Positions 18,139 to 28,069 of a stretch of 64,000 nucleotides of DNA are shown here, piece by piece (positions within the stretch are counted from its first letter, which is position 1; each line of letters starts with the position of its first letter). Source of the stretch: Curtobacterium sp. S6. GTDB taxonomy: Bacteria > Actinomycetota > Actinomycetes > Actinomycetales > Micrococcaceae. The stretch is taken from assembly GCF_000710345.2 (NCBI RefSeq), contig NZ_JHEL01000015.1:372001-436000 (forward strand). Direction: 5' to 3'. The notes below the pieces were generated by a model that was not told the origin of the DNA, did not search any database, and saw only the letters and a program-made list of their open reading frames with translations. A program made the position numbers and the translations under genes.

Positions 18139-19737
18139 TCAGGCGAGGGTGATGAGGTCCTGGTACTCCTTATTCCAGTGATCCTCGATGCCGTCCGGCA
18201 ACATCAAGACACGCTCCGGGTCGAGGGCCTCCACGGCGCCTTCATCGTGAGAAACCATCACGATGGCGCCTTCGTACGTCTTGAGAGCGTTGAGGATTTC
18301 CTCGCGGCTGGCCGGATCCAAGTTATTGGTCGGCTCATCCAGGAGCAAGACGTTGGCGCTCGAGGCCACCAGCGTCGCCAGCGCGAGCCGGGTCTTTTCG
18401 CCACCGGAGAGAACGCCGGCGGGCTTGCTGACGTCGTCTCCTTGGAAAAGGAAGGAACCCAAGATCGTCCGCACCTGCGTGTCCTGGAGATCCGGGGCCG
18501 CGGTCCGCATGTTCTCTAGAACCGACCGTTCCGGATCCAACGTGTCATGTTCCTGGGCGAAATATCCCAGTTTGAGCCCGTGCCCCGGTTCCACCTGCCC
18601 CGAATCGGGCGAGGACACACCGGCCAACATCCGCAACAGGGTCGTCTTACCGGCACCGTTGAGGCCCAACACGACGACCCGGGTCCCGCGGTCGATCGCC
18701 AAATCCACATCGGTGAAAATCTCCAAGGACCCATACGACTTGGACAGCCCGCTCGCCCGCAACGGCGTCTTGCCGCACGCGGCCGGGGCGGGGAACCGGA
18801 TGGCGGCGACCTTATCCTTGGCCTGCTCGGGCTCGACCTCGCGCATCAGGCGCTCGGCGCGTTTGATCATCTGCTGGGCAGCGACCGCCTTGGTCGCTTT
18901 GGCCCGCATTTTATTGGCCTGATCCATGAGGGCGCCGGCCTTCTTTTCGGCATTGGCCCGCTCGCGCTTGCGACGATGCTCGTCCTGTTCGCGCTGTTGA
19001 AGGTAGTGCTTCCAGTCCATGTTGTAGACGTCCACGACGCAACGGATCGCGTCCAGGTAAAGCACCTTGTTCACCACAAGCTCCATGAGCTCGACGTCGT
19101 GGCTGATCACCAAGAGCCCACCCTGGTAATTGCGCAGAAATTCGCGAAGCCAGTCGACCGAGTCCGCGTCCAAGTGGTTGGTCGGCTCGTCCAATAGCAT
19201 CGTGTCGGCATCCGAGAACAGGATGCGGGCGAGTTCGACGCGTCGGCGCTGACCGCCCGACAGCGTCCGGAGAGGCTGCGACAAGAGGCGCTCGGGCAAG
19301 TCCAGGTTGTGCGTGATCGTCGCGGCCTCGGATTCGGCAGCGTAGCCGCCACCCGAAATGAATTCCGCTTCGAGGCGGTCGTAGGAGCGCATGCCTTTCG
19401 CCTGCACGGCCGGATCCTCCGAGGCCATGTCCTCCTGGGCCTGACGCATGCGCCCGACCACACCGGCGAGCCCGCGGGCCGAGAAGATTCGGTCGCGCGC
19501 GGTCTGTTCCATGTCCTCGACCTTTGGATCCTGAGGCAGGTATCCGATGGTTCCCGAGTGGGTCACCTCGCCATTGGCCGGCAGCGCTTGGCCGGCCAGC
19601 ACCTTGGTCATGGTGGTCTTGCCTGCACCGTTGCGGCCCACCAGACCTACTTTGTCTCCCCGATTCACTCGGAAATTGACCTCGTCCATGAGGAGACGAG
19701 CGCCTGCGCGCAGTTCGAGGTTTGAAACGGTAATCAA
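18139..19737 (-). CDS. ABC-F family ATPase
   Basis: A 532-residue soluble protein with two ABC domains and no membrane segment. Domain 1 has Walker A GRNGAGKTT (about 34-42), signature LSGGQRRRVELA and LLDEPTNHLD. Domain 2 has GLNGAGKTTLL, LSGGEKTRLALA and LLDEPTNNLD. Between them lies a charged helical linker (about 240-300, HYLQQREQDEHRRKRERA) typical of ABC-F proteins. Members act on ribosomes as translation factors or antibiotic-protection proteins. It lacks the long C-terminal coiled coil of Uup. Whether it is housekeeping or resistance-related cannot be told. It converges on the SURF1 gene. Confidence 0.9.
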   Translation of the reverse strand: MITVSNLELRAGARLLMDEVNFRVNRGDKVGLVGRNGAGKTTMTKVLAGQALPANGEVTHSGTIGYLPQDPKVEDMEQTARDRIFSARGLAGVVGRMRQAQEDMASEDPAVQAKGMRSYDRLEAEFISGGGYAAESEAATITHNLDLPERLLSQPLRTLSGGQRRRVELARILFSDADTMLLDEPTNHLDADSVDWLREFLRNYQGGLLVISHDVELMELVVNKVLYLDAIRCVVDVYNMDWKHYLQQREQDEHRRKRERANAEKKAGALMDQANKMRAKATKAVAAQQMIKRAERLMREVEPEQAKDKVAAIRFPAPAACGKTPLRASGLSKSYGSLEIFTDVDLAIDRGTRVVVLGLNGAGKTTLLRMLAGVSSPDSGQVEPGHGLKLGYFAQEHDTLDPERSVLENMRTAAPDLQDTQVRTILGSFLFQGDDVSKPAGVLSGGEKTRLALATLVASSANVLLLDEPTNNLDPASREEILNALKTYEGAIVMVSHDEGAVEALDPERVLMLPDGIEDHWNKEYQDLITLA

Positions 19738-19909
19738 GGGAGAGTATCGACCTTTCGGACGGATCAGGGTGCGTCATGCGGTGACTTGTGCGATCGATGT
19801 TCGCGCCGACAGGGCGCCGAACACGGCATCCTTTCCATTCTACGGGACCCTGCAAGGATGACGATCACAGCGAAAGATATTTGCCGGGTAGGGATTGTCA
19901 CGACATCTG

Positions 19910-19952
19910 GTTTACCCGACGTTGGTGTCGGGTTAAGTCGAGTTCTCGGTGC
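19910..19952 (+). promoter_or_regulatory. Pho-box-like direct repeats upstream of the phoX-like gene
   Basis: Three units starting with GTT lie at exact 11-base steps (19910, 19921, 19932) and a fourth at 19942. The first, GTTTACCCGAC, matches 9 of 11 positions of the Streptomyces PhoP direct-repeat pattern (GTTCAYYYRSS, recalled). The site is about 86-128 bases before the TTG start of a PhoX phosphatase. A 7-bp inverted repeat (ACCCGAC at 19914 and GTCGGGT at 19927) overlaps it. The rest of 19738-20037 holds no gene I can support. Confidence 0.45.
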
Positions 19953-20037
19953 CAGAAATGCGCGCCGCATACGTTTCCACTGTGGCTAGGGACACCAAAT
20001 ACCGAAACCCGTGCATCGCACCTGACTAGGAGGAATC

Positions 20038-22122
20038 TTGTCTCCTCAAGGCCGTAAATTACTTCCGTTGTTGAATTTCACATCGAGCCGATCTCACCGG
20101 ACTTGCGTTTATAAATGCGGGGACGCCTGCTCCCGACCCGTGTCGAACACCTCGAGCAACGAATACTTCCGCGACGTTGTGCGCCGGGAATTCGATCGCC
20201 GGTCGGTGCTGAAAGGCATCGGCGCCGCCGCGCTGACGGTCGCCGGCTCCGGGGTGTTGTCCGCCCAGGCCCAGGACGCAGCTCACGCCGGGGTACCTGC
20301 CGGTCCCCCGCCGGCCCCGGGAGCCAACACTCCCGAGGGTCTCCGCTTCGAGGCCGTCGCTCCGAACACCAAAGACGCCGTCGTCGTCCCCTCCGGCTAC
20401 ACGAGCCAGGTCGTGGTGCGGTGGGGAGATCCGGTCGTACCGGGTGCACCCGAATGGAAACTTGACCGGCAAACACCGGAGACCGCGGCCGTTCAGTTCG
20501 GATTCAACCCGGACTTTGCCGCGCTGCTGCCCCTCGACGAGTCGGAGAATCGCTATCTGTTCGTGTGCAATCACGAGTACACCACCCCTCAGCAGATGCT
20601 TCCGGGCTACGACCCCGAGAATCCCACCGAAGACGAGGTCCGCATCGAGTGGGCCTCTCATGGCTTGTCGGTGCTCGAGGTCCAAGGCAACGATCGCGAC
20701 GGAAGCCTGACCCCTGTGATGGGCCCGTACAACCGGCGGATCACGGCCACGACCCCGTTCACACTCACGGGACCGGCCGCCGGTAGCGACCTGCTGAGAA
20801 CAGGCAAGGATCCCCGTGGTTCAACCGTGCTCGGAACCCTGGGAAACTGCGCCGGCGGGGTCACCCCGTGGGGAACGATCCTCTCCGGAGAAGAGAACGT
20901 CGATCAGTACTTCGCCGGTGGCGGGCAGGTCTCGGGCGACGAGGCGAAAGAGCGTTATAAGCGTTACGGCATGGAGGATTCCGAGACCGTGCGTCACTGG
21001 GAGCGATTCGACCGCCGCTTCGATCTCAGCCTGGAACCTCACGAGGCCCATCGGTTTAATTACGTGATCGAGATCAACCCCTGGGACCCCTCCTCAACCC
21101 CGGTCAAGCACACCGCCATGGGGAGGTTCAAGCACGAGGCCGCAACCATCCACGTCGCCGACGACGGCAGGATCGTCGCCTACTCCGGGGACGATTCTCG
21201 CTTTGAGTACATCTATAAATTCGTCTCGTCCCGAAGGATCGTGGAGGGCGGCAGCCGCTGGGCGATCGCCGAGAACATGAAGGCTCTGGACGAGGGGACC
21301 CTCTACGTCGCATCATTCGAAGGAAATTCCGAGGACTTCACGGAGGGGCGGCTGCCCGAAGACGGCGCTTTCGACGGTCACGGCGCTTGGCACAAACTCG
21401 CGACGAGCAACCCCGACGGCTCGGTCACTTCCCACATCCCCGGGATGACCGGAGAAGAGGTTCTGGTGTTCACCCGGATCGCGGGCGATAAGGCCGGAGC
21501 CACCAAGATGGACCGGCCGGAAGACATTCAAACCAGCCCCACGACGGGTAAGGTTTACGCCGCCTTGACAAATAATTCCTATCGGGGCGCGGGCCGGCCC
21601 GGCAAACACGACGCTCCCACGGCGGAGTACGCTCCGATCAAGGAAAATAAGAACGGTCTGGTCCTGGAAATGGACGATGACCACACCGGCACCGTCTTTT
21701 CGTGGAATCTCTTGCTGGTCTGCGGGGATCCCCAGGCGGCCGAGACCTACTTCGGGGGCTTCGACAAGAACAGCGTCTCCCCCATTTCGTGCCCCGATAA
21801 CGTGGCCTTCGATCCCCACGGGAACCTCTGGATCTCGACGGACGGCAACGCCCTGGAGTCCAACGATGGTCTCTTCGGTGTATCCCTCGAGGGACCAACC
21901 CGCGGGCTGACAAAACAGTTCCTCACGGTTCCCAACGGCGCCGAAACCTGTGGCCCCATCGTTCAGGGCCGTCGGGTTCTGGTCAACGTCCAGCATCCCG
22001 GCGAAGATGACACGGCCACCGTCGAATCTTCGTCGTCCCATTGGCCGGACGGCGGGAGCAGCCTTGCCAGGCCGGCCACGGTCGTCGCCTGGAAACGGGA
22101 CAACTCGCCGATCGGCCTGTAG
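20038..22122 (+). CDS. PhoX family (DUF839) secreted alkaline phosphatase
   Basis: A 694-residue protein with a twin-arginine signal: DRRSVLKGIGAAALTVAGSG at about 51-70, preceded by the SHRTCVYKCGDAC segment common in DUF839/PhoX proteins. The mature part has the expected calcium/iron-site pieces, such as NHEYTTP, GNCAGGVTPWGT and ENVDQYF, and CPDNVAFDPHGNLWISTDG near the end. PhoX releases phosphate from organic esters outside the cell and is exported folded with metals by Tat. The start is TTG 20038, set by an excellent AGGAGG 4 bases upstream; no nearer ATG or GTG fits. Phosphate-starvation control is suggested by Pho-box-like repeats upstream. Confidence 0.88.
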   Translation: MSPQGRKLLPLLNFTSSRSHRTCVYKCGDACSRPVSNTSSNEYFRDVVRREFDRRSVLKGIGAAALTVAGSGVLSAQAQDAAHAGVPAGPPPAPGANTPEGLRFEAVAPNTKDAVVVPSGYTSQVVVRWGDPVVPGAPEWKLDRQTPETAAVQFGFNPDFAALLPLDESENRYLFVCNHEYTTPQQMLPGYDPENPTEDEVRIEWASHGLSVLEVQGNDRDGSLTPVMGPYNRRITATTPFTLTGPAAGSDLLRTGKDPRGSTVLGTLGNCAGGVTPWGTILSGEENVDQYFAGGGQVSGDEAKERYKRYGMEDSETVRHWERFDRRFDLSLEPHEAHRFNYVIEINPWDPSSTPVKHTAMGRFKHEAATIHVADDGRIVAYSGDDSRFEYIYKFVSSRRIVEGGSRWAIAENMKALDEGTLYVASFEGNSEDFTEGRLPEDGAFDGHGAWHKLATSNPDGSVTSHIPGMTGEEVLVFTRIAGDKAGATKMDRPEDIQTSPTTGKVYAALTNNSYRGAGRPGKHDAPTAEYAPIKENKNGLVLEMDDDHTGTVFSWNLLLVCGDPQAAETYFGGFDKNSVSPISCPDNVAFDPHGNLWISTDGNALESNDGLFGVSLEGPTRGLTKQFLTVPNGAETCGPIVQGRRVLVNVQHPGEDDTATVESSSSHWPDGGSSLARPATVVAWKRDNSPIGL

Positions 22123-22145
22123 GCGAGGGCGTTGAGGGCTTAACG

Positions 22146-22193
22146 ACGATGAGGCCGGTGCGGCTCCTCTCGGAGCCGCACCGGCCTCATCGT
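22146..22193. terminator. 22-bp hairpin between phoX-like gene and sufT
   Basis: A perfect 22-bp stem (22146-22167 with 22172-22193) closes a TCTC loop between two convergent genes. Neither side has a T-tract. It is the longest perfect hairpin seen in the window. Confidence 0.75.
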
Positions 22194-22209
22194 GGCGTAT
22201 ACCGTCGAA

Positions 22210-22547
22210 TCAGATGTTAAAGCCCAGGGCCCGCATCTGGTCGCGACCGTCCTCGGTGATCCGTTCCGGACCCCACGGCGGCATCCAGACCCAGTTGACG
22301 TGCCATTCGTCGACCACGGGTTCCAGGTTTTGCGCGACCTGCTCCTCGATGACGTCCTGCAAGGGGCAGGCCGCGGTCGTCAAGGTCATGTCCATGATCA
22401 ACGAGCCGTCGTCGTCCCAGCGGGTGCCATAGAGCAGGCCGAGATCCACGATATTGACGCCGAGCTCGGGGTCGATGACGTTAGCGAGGGCATCCTCGAT
22501 CTCTTGCTCCGAGGGGCGCCCCGCCGGCTTCTCGGTGGTTGCTTCGC

Positions 22548-22551
<4 letters not shown>
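22210..22551 (-). CDS. sufT: SufT-like iron-sulfur assembly factor (DUF59/MIP18)
   Basis: A 113-residue MIP18-family protein (EIEDALANVIDPELGVNIVDLGLLYG, then TTAACPLQDVIEEQV with the conserved Cys). SufT proteins help deliver or mature Fe-S clusters on target proteins. Its ATG overlaps the sufC stop by 4 bases (ATGA), so it is the last gene of the suf operon. There is no sufS or sufU between sufC and sufT. Confidence 0.92.
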
Positions 22552-23312
<761 letters not shown>

Positions 23313-23359
23313 GAATTCTCCTCTGAAGTGAATAAAGTTCTTCGGTTGCCTGCCGGCAC

Positions 23360-24676
23360 TTAGTTGTCGCTGATCGCCAGTTCGTCTTCAAGGGCGTCCA
23401 TCAGGGACTCCTCAAGCTCGGGCACGCGGATCTGCTGGATGATCTCGTAGAGGAACCCGCGCACGACGAGTCGGCGGGCCTGCTTTTCGGGAATTCCTCG
23501 GGCCATGAGGTACCAGAGATGTTCCGCATCCAATTGGCCCGTGGTCGACGCGTGGCCGGCGCCCTCGATGATCCCGGTCTCGATCTCGAGGTTGGGAACC
23601 GAGTCCGCGCGCGCCCCGTCGGTCAAGACGAGGTTCTGGTTCTTCTCGTAGCTGTCGGTGCCTTCGGCCGCCTTCTGGATCAGGACGTCACCCACCCACA
23701 CGGTGTGTGCGTCTTCGCCCTGAAGCGTCCCCTTGTAAAGCACGTTGGACGTGTTGCGCGGGGCGTTATGGTCGACGAACGAACGGTGCTCGAGATGCTG
23801 ACCCGCGTCCGCGAAGTACAGCCCGAACAACTGGGCGTTGCCGCCCTCGTCCGAGAAGCGCACGTTGGAGTTCAACCGAACGACGCTACCGCCCAGAGTC
23901 ACGTTGATGTGCTTGTAATGCGCGTCCTTGCCGACCTCGGCGTCGTGCTGGCCAACGTGCAGGGTGTCGTCCTGCCAACGCTGCAACGAGACAACGGTCA
24001 GGGTCGCGCCCTGGCCGACGATGATCTCCACGTTTCCGTTGTGCCGCGTCGAGCCGGAATGGTCGACCACGACGGTGCTGTGCGAATTGGCGCCGGCCTC
24101 GATCACCAGGTGACCGTTCGAGCGTGCGGAAGCGTCATGCCCCTCCACGCGGACGGTCACCGGCTCGCGGCGTTCTTCGTTTTCCGGCACCAAGACGTGC
24201 AGGGCTTCCGGCGCATTCGCGGAGCCGACGACGGCCGCGCGATCTGCGGGCCGCAACACGGTATCGCGAGGCGCTTCGCCCTGTGCCAGGTGTCCGGCGA
24301 TCCAGGACTCGGGCCCGTCGAAGGAAACGCTCACCGCGGGACGCCCATCCACGACGTCGGTCGCGGCGTCCTCGAAGAGGCTCGCGATCTTCTTGATCGG
24401 GGTGAACCGCCATTCTTCCTCGCGGCCATTGGGCAACGAGAAGTCGGCGACGTCGAAGCTCCAGGGCCTTTCGGCGCGGGAGTGCATGACCTGGGATCCG
24501 TCGTTGCCGGCGTTCTCGGACTTGCGCGCCCGGATCGTGTCGTCGCTGGCAAGGTCCGGAGACAGCTTCTCGCCTTCCTGGTCCATACCCGGAATGGCCG
24601 GGCGTGACCCGCCGATGTGGACGCCGTCGACCTTCTCGGAAGCCTGAGATTGCTCCTGTTTGATCTGATCAGTCAT
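23360..24676 (-). CDS. sufD: Fe-S assembly scaffold protein SufD
   Basis: A 438-residue SufB/SufD-family protein with the beta-helix core and the C-terminal HASTTGQLDAEHLWYLMARG block, followed by GIPEKQARRLVVRGF. It partners SufB and SufC in the SufBC2D scaffold. The first 75 residues (Gln/Glu rich, with DGVHIGGSRPAIPGMDQEG) are a low-complexity extension before the conserved WSFDVADFSLPNGREEEWRFTP start region. Its ATG is 3 bases after the sufB stop, so the genes are tightly coupled. Confidence 0.94.
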   Translation of the reverse strand: MTDQIKQEQSQASEKVDGVHIGGSRPAIPGMDQEGEKLSPDLASDDTIRARKSENAGNDGSQVMHSRAERPWSFDVADFSLPNGREEEWRFTPIKKIASLFEDAATDVVDGRPAVSVSFDGPESWIAGHLAQGEAPRDTVLRPADRAAVVGSANAPEALHVLVPENEERREPVTVRVEGHDASARSNGHLVIEAGANSHSTVVVDHSGSTRHNGNVEIIVGQGATLTVVSLQRWQDDTLHVGQHDAEVGKDAHYKHINVTLGGSVVRLNSNVRFSDEGGNAQLFGLYFADAGQHLEHRSFVDHNAPRNTSNVLYKGTLQGEDAHTVWVGDVLIQKAAEGTDSYEKNQNLVLTDGARADSVPNLEIETGIIEGAGHASTTGQLDAEHLWYLMARGIPEKQARRLVVRGFLYEIIQQIRVPELEESLMDALEDELAISDN

Positions 24677-24679
24677 ATT

Positions 24680-26137
24680 TTAGCCTACGGATCCTTCCAT
24701 CTGGAGTTCGATAAGACGGTTGAGCTCCAGCGCATATTCCATGGGGAGCTCGCGAGCAATTGGTTCCACGAATCCACGAACGATCATCGCCATGGCTTCG
24801 TCTTCGGGAAGTCCGCGTTGCTGAAGGTAAAACAGCTGCTCTTCGGAAACGCGCGAAACCGTCGCCTCGTGACCGAGCGTCACCTCGTCCTCGCGGATAT
24901 CAATGTACGGATAGGTGTCCGAGCGCGAGATCGTGTCCACGAGCAACGCGTCACAGACCACGTTGTTCTTGGAATGCTTGGCACCCTCACGAACTTGGAC
25001 GAGTCCCCGATACGCGGCGCGTCCTCCGGAGCGGGCGACCGACTTGGAGACGATCGAGCTCGAGGTGTTCGGTGCGATGTGCACCATCTTCGATCCCGTG
25101 TCCTGGTGCTGACCCTCGCCGGCAAAGGCGATGGAGAGGGTCTCGCCCTTGGCGTGCTCCCCGACCATGTAGACCGCGGGGTACTTCTGGGTGACCTTGG
25201 AACCGATGTTTCCGTCGATCCACTCCATGGTGGCGCCTTCGTGAGCGATGGCGCGCTTCGTCACGAGGTTGTAGACGTTATTCGACCAGTTCTGGATCGT
25301 CGTGTAACGAACTCGAGCGTTCTTCTTGCACACGATCTCCACGACCGCCGAGTGCAGCGAATCGGACTTGTAGATCGGCGCGGTGCAACCCTCGATGTAG
25401 TGAACGTAGGAGTCCTCGTCCGCGATGATCAGGGTTCGCTCGAACTGGCCCATATTCTCCGTGTTGATACGGAAATAGGCCTGCAACGGGATCTCGACGT
25501 GGACTCCCGGCGGGACGTAAACGAACGATCCGCCCGACCACACCGCCGTGTTCAGCGCCGCGAATTTATTATCACCGACGGGAATCACGGTTCCGAAGTA
25601 CTCTTCGAAGAATTCGGGGTGCTCCTTGAGCGCCGTGTCGGTGTCCATGAAGATGACGCCCTGGCGCTCCAGGTCCTCGCGAATCTGGTGGTACACCACT
25701 TCGGATTCGTACTGGGCGGCCACGCCGGCCACGAGGCGATTCCGCTCGGCCTCGGGGATTCCGAGCTTTTCGTACGTATTGCGGATGTCCTCGGGGAGGT
25801 CTTCCCACGATTCCGCCTGGCGCTCGGTCGAGCGCACGAAGTACTTAATGTTGTCGAAATCGATCCCGTTAAGGTCCGCGCCCCACGTCGGCATCGGTTT
25901 ACGGTCAAAGAACTTAAGAGCCTTCAGGCGAAGGTTAAGCATCCATTCCGGCTCATCCTTTTTGGCGGAGATGTCACGAACAACGTCTTCGTTCAGACCG
26001 CGTTTGGCGGACTGCCCGGCGTCGTCGGAATCGTACCAACCGTATTGGTAGGTGCCGATCCCTTCGAGCTCAGGGTTCCTTTCCAGAACATCGGAAATGA
26101 CGTTGCCGTCGGCATTGCGCTCAACTTGTTCAGTCAT
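24680..26137 (-). CDS. sufB: Fe-S assembly scaffold protein SufB
   Basis: A 485-residue SufB. Diagnostic blocks include [42 protein letters not shown] (Cys of EGC motif), [15 protein letters not shown] and [19 protein letters not shown] near the C-terminus. It is the site of de novo Fe-S assembly in the SufBC2D complex. AGGAAAGG precedes its ATG. It is the first structural gene after the SufR-like regulator, whose stop overlaps the sufB start region by 8 bases. Confidence 0.96.
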   Translation of the reverse strand: MTEQVERNADGNVISDVLERNPELEGIGTYQYGWYDSDDAGQSAKRGLNEDVVRDISAKKDEPEWMLNLRLKALKFFDRKPMPTWGADLNGIDFDNIKYFVRSTERQAESWEDLPEDIRNTYEKLGIPEAERNRLVAGVAAQYESEVVYHQIREDLERQGVIFMDTDTALKEHPEFFEEYFGTVIPVGDNKFAALNTAVWSGGSFVYVPPGVHVEIPLQAYFRINTENMGQFERTLIIADEDSYVHYIEGCTAPIYKSDSLHSAVVEIVCKKNARVRYTTIQNWSNNVYNLVTKRAIAHEGATMEWIDGNIGSKVTQKYPAVYMVGEHAKGETLSIAFAGEGQHQDTGSKMVHIAPNTSSSIVSKSVARSGGRAAYRGLVQVREGAKHSKNNVVCDALLVDTISRSDTYPYIDIREDEVTLGHEATVSRVSEEQLFYLQQRGLPEDEAMAMIVRGFVEPIARELPMEYALELNRLIELQMEGSVG

Positions 26138-26933
26138 TGAGACCTTTCCTTACTGAGTGTCGCTTCCCCTGGGATGGGGCGGTGGCTTGCTGTGTCCCGC
26201 GAGCCAATGGGATGTGTGTGGTGCAGACGTGAGCTCCCCCGGCCATCGTGGAGAGACGCCGAACATCGACCCCCAGAAGGGATGCGATGAGACGAGTCTC
26301 TTCATCACAGAACTCGGGAAATTCTTGGGCAAGGTCACGGACCGGGCAGTGACCTTGGCACAACTGAATGCTAGAGAGCAGGTGTTCCGGCAGCTCGACC
26401 GTGCGGGCCGCCTTGCCCATGGCCATCACGGAAGTGCTAGCCACAAAGCCGTCACGGGTCATGGCGTCACCGAGCGCCTGGGCCCGGTCGGACATATCGG
26501 GACCTGCCGCCTCGACGATCGGCCTGTACCTGCGTTCCATCTCTTCGAAACGCCGGTGGGCAAACTCACGAAGAGCTTCCTCCCCCAATGTTTCCTTGAT
26601 GGTGTGCAGGGAATCAATCGCGATATCGAGATAGTCATTGCCGAGCTCGGCATGTCCCTGAGGGGCGATGACGTATCGACGAGCGGGGCGCCCGGCGCCA
26701 CCGCCGCGCTTGCGCACGACGGTAACTTCGATGAACTGTTCCTTTTCTAGGGCCTCGAGGTGCCTGCGGATGGCGGCTGGTGTCAGACCCAAATTGCGTC
26801 CCAAGTCAGCCGCGGAAACCGGACCGTGGGCCAGTACGCCCTGCAGGACCCGATCCCGGGTTCGTTCTTCGGTCTCGGCACCTCCCTGCGGCGAGGCACC
26901 CTTGGTCGGGGTAGCGTGCTTCATGGAATACAT
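26130..26933 (-). CDS. sufR: SufR-like Fe-S cluster responsive transcriptional regulator
   Basis: About 267 residues. A winged helix-turn-helix at about 20-75 ([20 protein letters not shown], then [14 protein letters not shown] and [13 protein letters not shown]) is of the ArsR/DeoR-like SufR type. Four Cys in the C-terminal half (CQGHC, EFCDEE, HVCTTH) can ligate an Fe-S cluster. SufR represses the suf operon when clusters are sufficient. The start is uncertain: ATG 26933 or ATG 26924, neither with a ribosome binding site. ATG 26933 has CATACT 7 bases before it and may be leaderless. The longer open frame back to 27035 is not supported by homologues. It overlaps sufB by 8 bases. Confidence 0.88.
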   Translation of the reverse strand: MYSMKHATPTKGASPQGGAETEERTRDRVLQGVLAHGPVSAADLGRNLGLTPAAIRRHLEALEKEQFIEVTVVRKRGGGAGRPARRYVIAPQGHAELGNDYLDIAIDSLHTIKETLGEEALREFAHRRFEEMERRYRPIVEAAGPDMSDRAQALGDAMTRDGFVASTSVMAMGKAARTVELPEHLLSSIQLCQGHCPVRDLAQEFPEFCDEETRLIASLLGVDVRRLSTMAGGAHVCTTHIPLARGTQQATAPSQGKRHSVRKGLND

Positions 26934-26948
26934 AACTAAAGTATGTCC
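26925..26948. promoter_or_regulatory. imperfect palindrome over the sufR start
   Basis: GGAATAC (26925-26931) and GTATGTCC (26941-26948) form an imperfect inverted repeat over the likely sufR start and its possible -10 box. A self-binding SufR operator is plausible, but the arms do not match a SufR site I can recall exactly. Confidence 0.3.
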
Positions 26949-27037
26949 TAATTTATTCCGCCCTATCCAGTAAGGCCCACCTTGCCCGCGGCGGGACCGC
27001 ACCGCAATACAATGCCTCTGCCAACGTCGGGTCATCG

Positions 27038-27043
27038 TAGACT
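27038..27043 (+). promoter_or_regulatory. possible -10 box of the ABC exporter operon
   Basis: TAGACT lies 6 bases before GTG 27050 and touches GTG 27044, so a leaderless transcript starting at 27050 is the simplest reading. Confidence 0.35.
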
Positions 27044-27049
27044 GTGACA

Positions 27050-28069
27050 GTGCCAGTTTTACGAGATGAGGAACGCGGAACTCGAGCGTTCGTGAGCGAA
27101 GCCGCCGTTGTCGTTGACGACTTGCGTAAGGAATTCCCCGTCGCTCGCGGGCCCCGGCGCAACTCAGCCACGGGAAGTCCCGCGGGGACCGTCACGGCCG
27201 TCGACGGGATCAGCCTGCGAGCTCGTCGCGGCGAAGTCACGGCGGTGCTCGGAGCCAACGGAGCCGGTAAATCCACAACCCTTGCGTGCGCTCAGGGGCT
27301 GATCCGCCCCACCGCGGGACGCGTGCGGCTCCTAGGCCAAGATCCTGCCGAAGCGGGCCCGAGCCTCCGGGCACGGGTCGGGATCATGCTCCAGGAAGGC
27401 GGGCTCCCCCAGGCCATCCGCCCCATTCCTCTGCTGAAGCACGTCGCCTCGATGTATCAGAACCCCCTCGACCTCGACGGGTTGATTCACCGATTGGGCA
27501 TCGACACCTTTGACCGGACCGCGATTCGCCGGTTGTCCGGCGGGCAACGCCAGCGTGTTGCCATGGCCGCCGCGTTGGTCGGCGACCCGGAAGTGCTGTT
27601 TCTCGACGAGCCGTCGGCGGGGCTCGACCCGCAATCTCGACGAGTCGTCTTCGACCTGATTCGTGAGCTTCGCGACGAAGGGACCGGCATCGTCCTGACC
27701 ACCCACCTGATGGACGATGCGCAGCGCTTGGCCGACTACGTCTATATCGTCGATGGCGGGCGCAACGTCGTCGAAGGGCGCGTCGAGGAGCTCTTGTCGA
27801 CCGGTTACAACGGGCAAACCCTCCGTTTCACCGTCTCCGCTCAGGGGCTGTCCATAGCCGATCTCTTCTCGGAGTCCTTGGGTAACGGGCTCGAATTGCG
27901 CGAAGAGCGGGGCGGGGCGTATGAGCTGACCGGCCCCTTGACGCCCGACCACCTCGTCCGGCTGGCCGAGCTCTGGAAATCATGGGACGAGCTTCCATCC
28001 AGTTTCGACTTGAAGCCTCGTAGCCTGGAAGATCTCTTCCTCGACGTCTCGGGGAGAAGTATTCGATGA
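27050..28069 (+). CDS. ABC-2 type exporter, ATP-binding subunit
   Basis: About 339 residues. ABC domain with Walker A GANGAGKST near 70, signature RLSGGQRQRVAMA, Walker B VLFLDEPSAGLD and switch His in LTTHLMDDAQR, in the DrrA/CcmA-like group. A C-terminal regulatory region of about 90 residues follows. The start could be GTG 27044, 27050 or 27092; 27050 is chosen from the upstream TAGACT box. It overlaps the permease gene by 4 bases (ATGA), forming a two-gene exporter. It is divergent from sufR. In many actinobacteria this ABC pair sits between suf genes and ctaA/ctaB; the substrate is unknown. Confidence 0.85.
   Translation: MPVLRDEERGTRAFVSEAAVVVDDLRKEFPVARGPRRNSATGSPAGTVTAVDGISLRARRGEVTAVLGANGAGKSTTLACAQGLIRPTAGRVRLLGQDPAEAGPSLRARVGIMLQEGGLPQAIRPIPLLKHVASMYQNPLDLDGLIHRLGIDTFDRTAIRRLSGGQRQRVAMAAALVGDPEVLFLDEPSAGLDPQSRRVVFDLIRELRDEGTGIVLTTHLMDDAQRLADYVYIVDGGRNVVEGRVEELLSTGYNGQTLRFTVSAQGLSIADLFSESLGNGLELREERGGAYELTGPLTPDHLVRLAELWKSWDELPSSFDLKPRSLEDLFLDVSGRSIR

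Noticed and set aside
26934-27035. N-terminal extension of the sufR open frame
   Set aside because: The extra 34 residues are basic and unlike SufR starts, and the region is needed for the sufR and exporter promoters.
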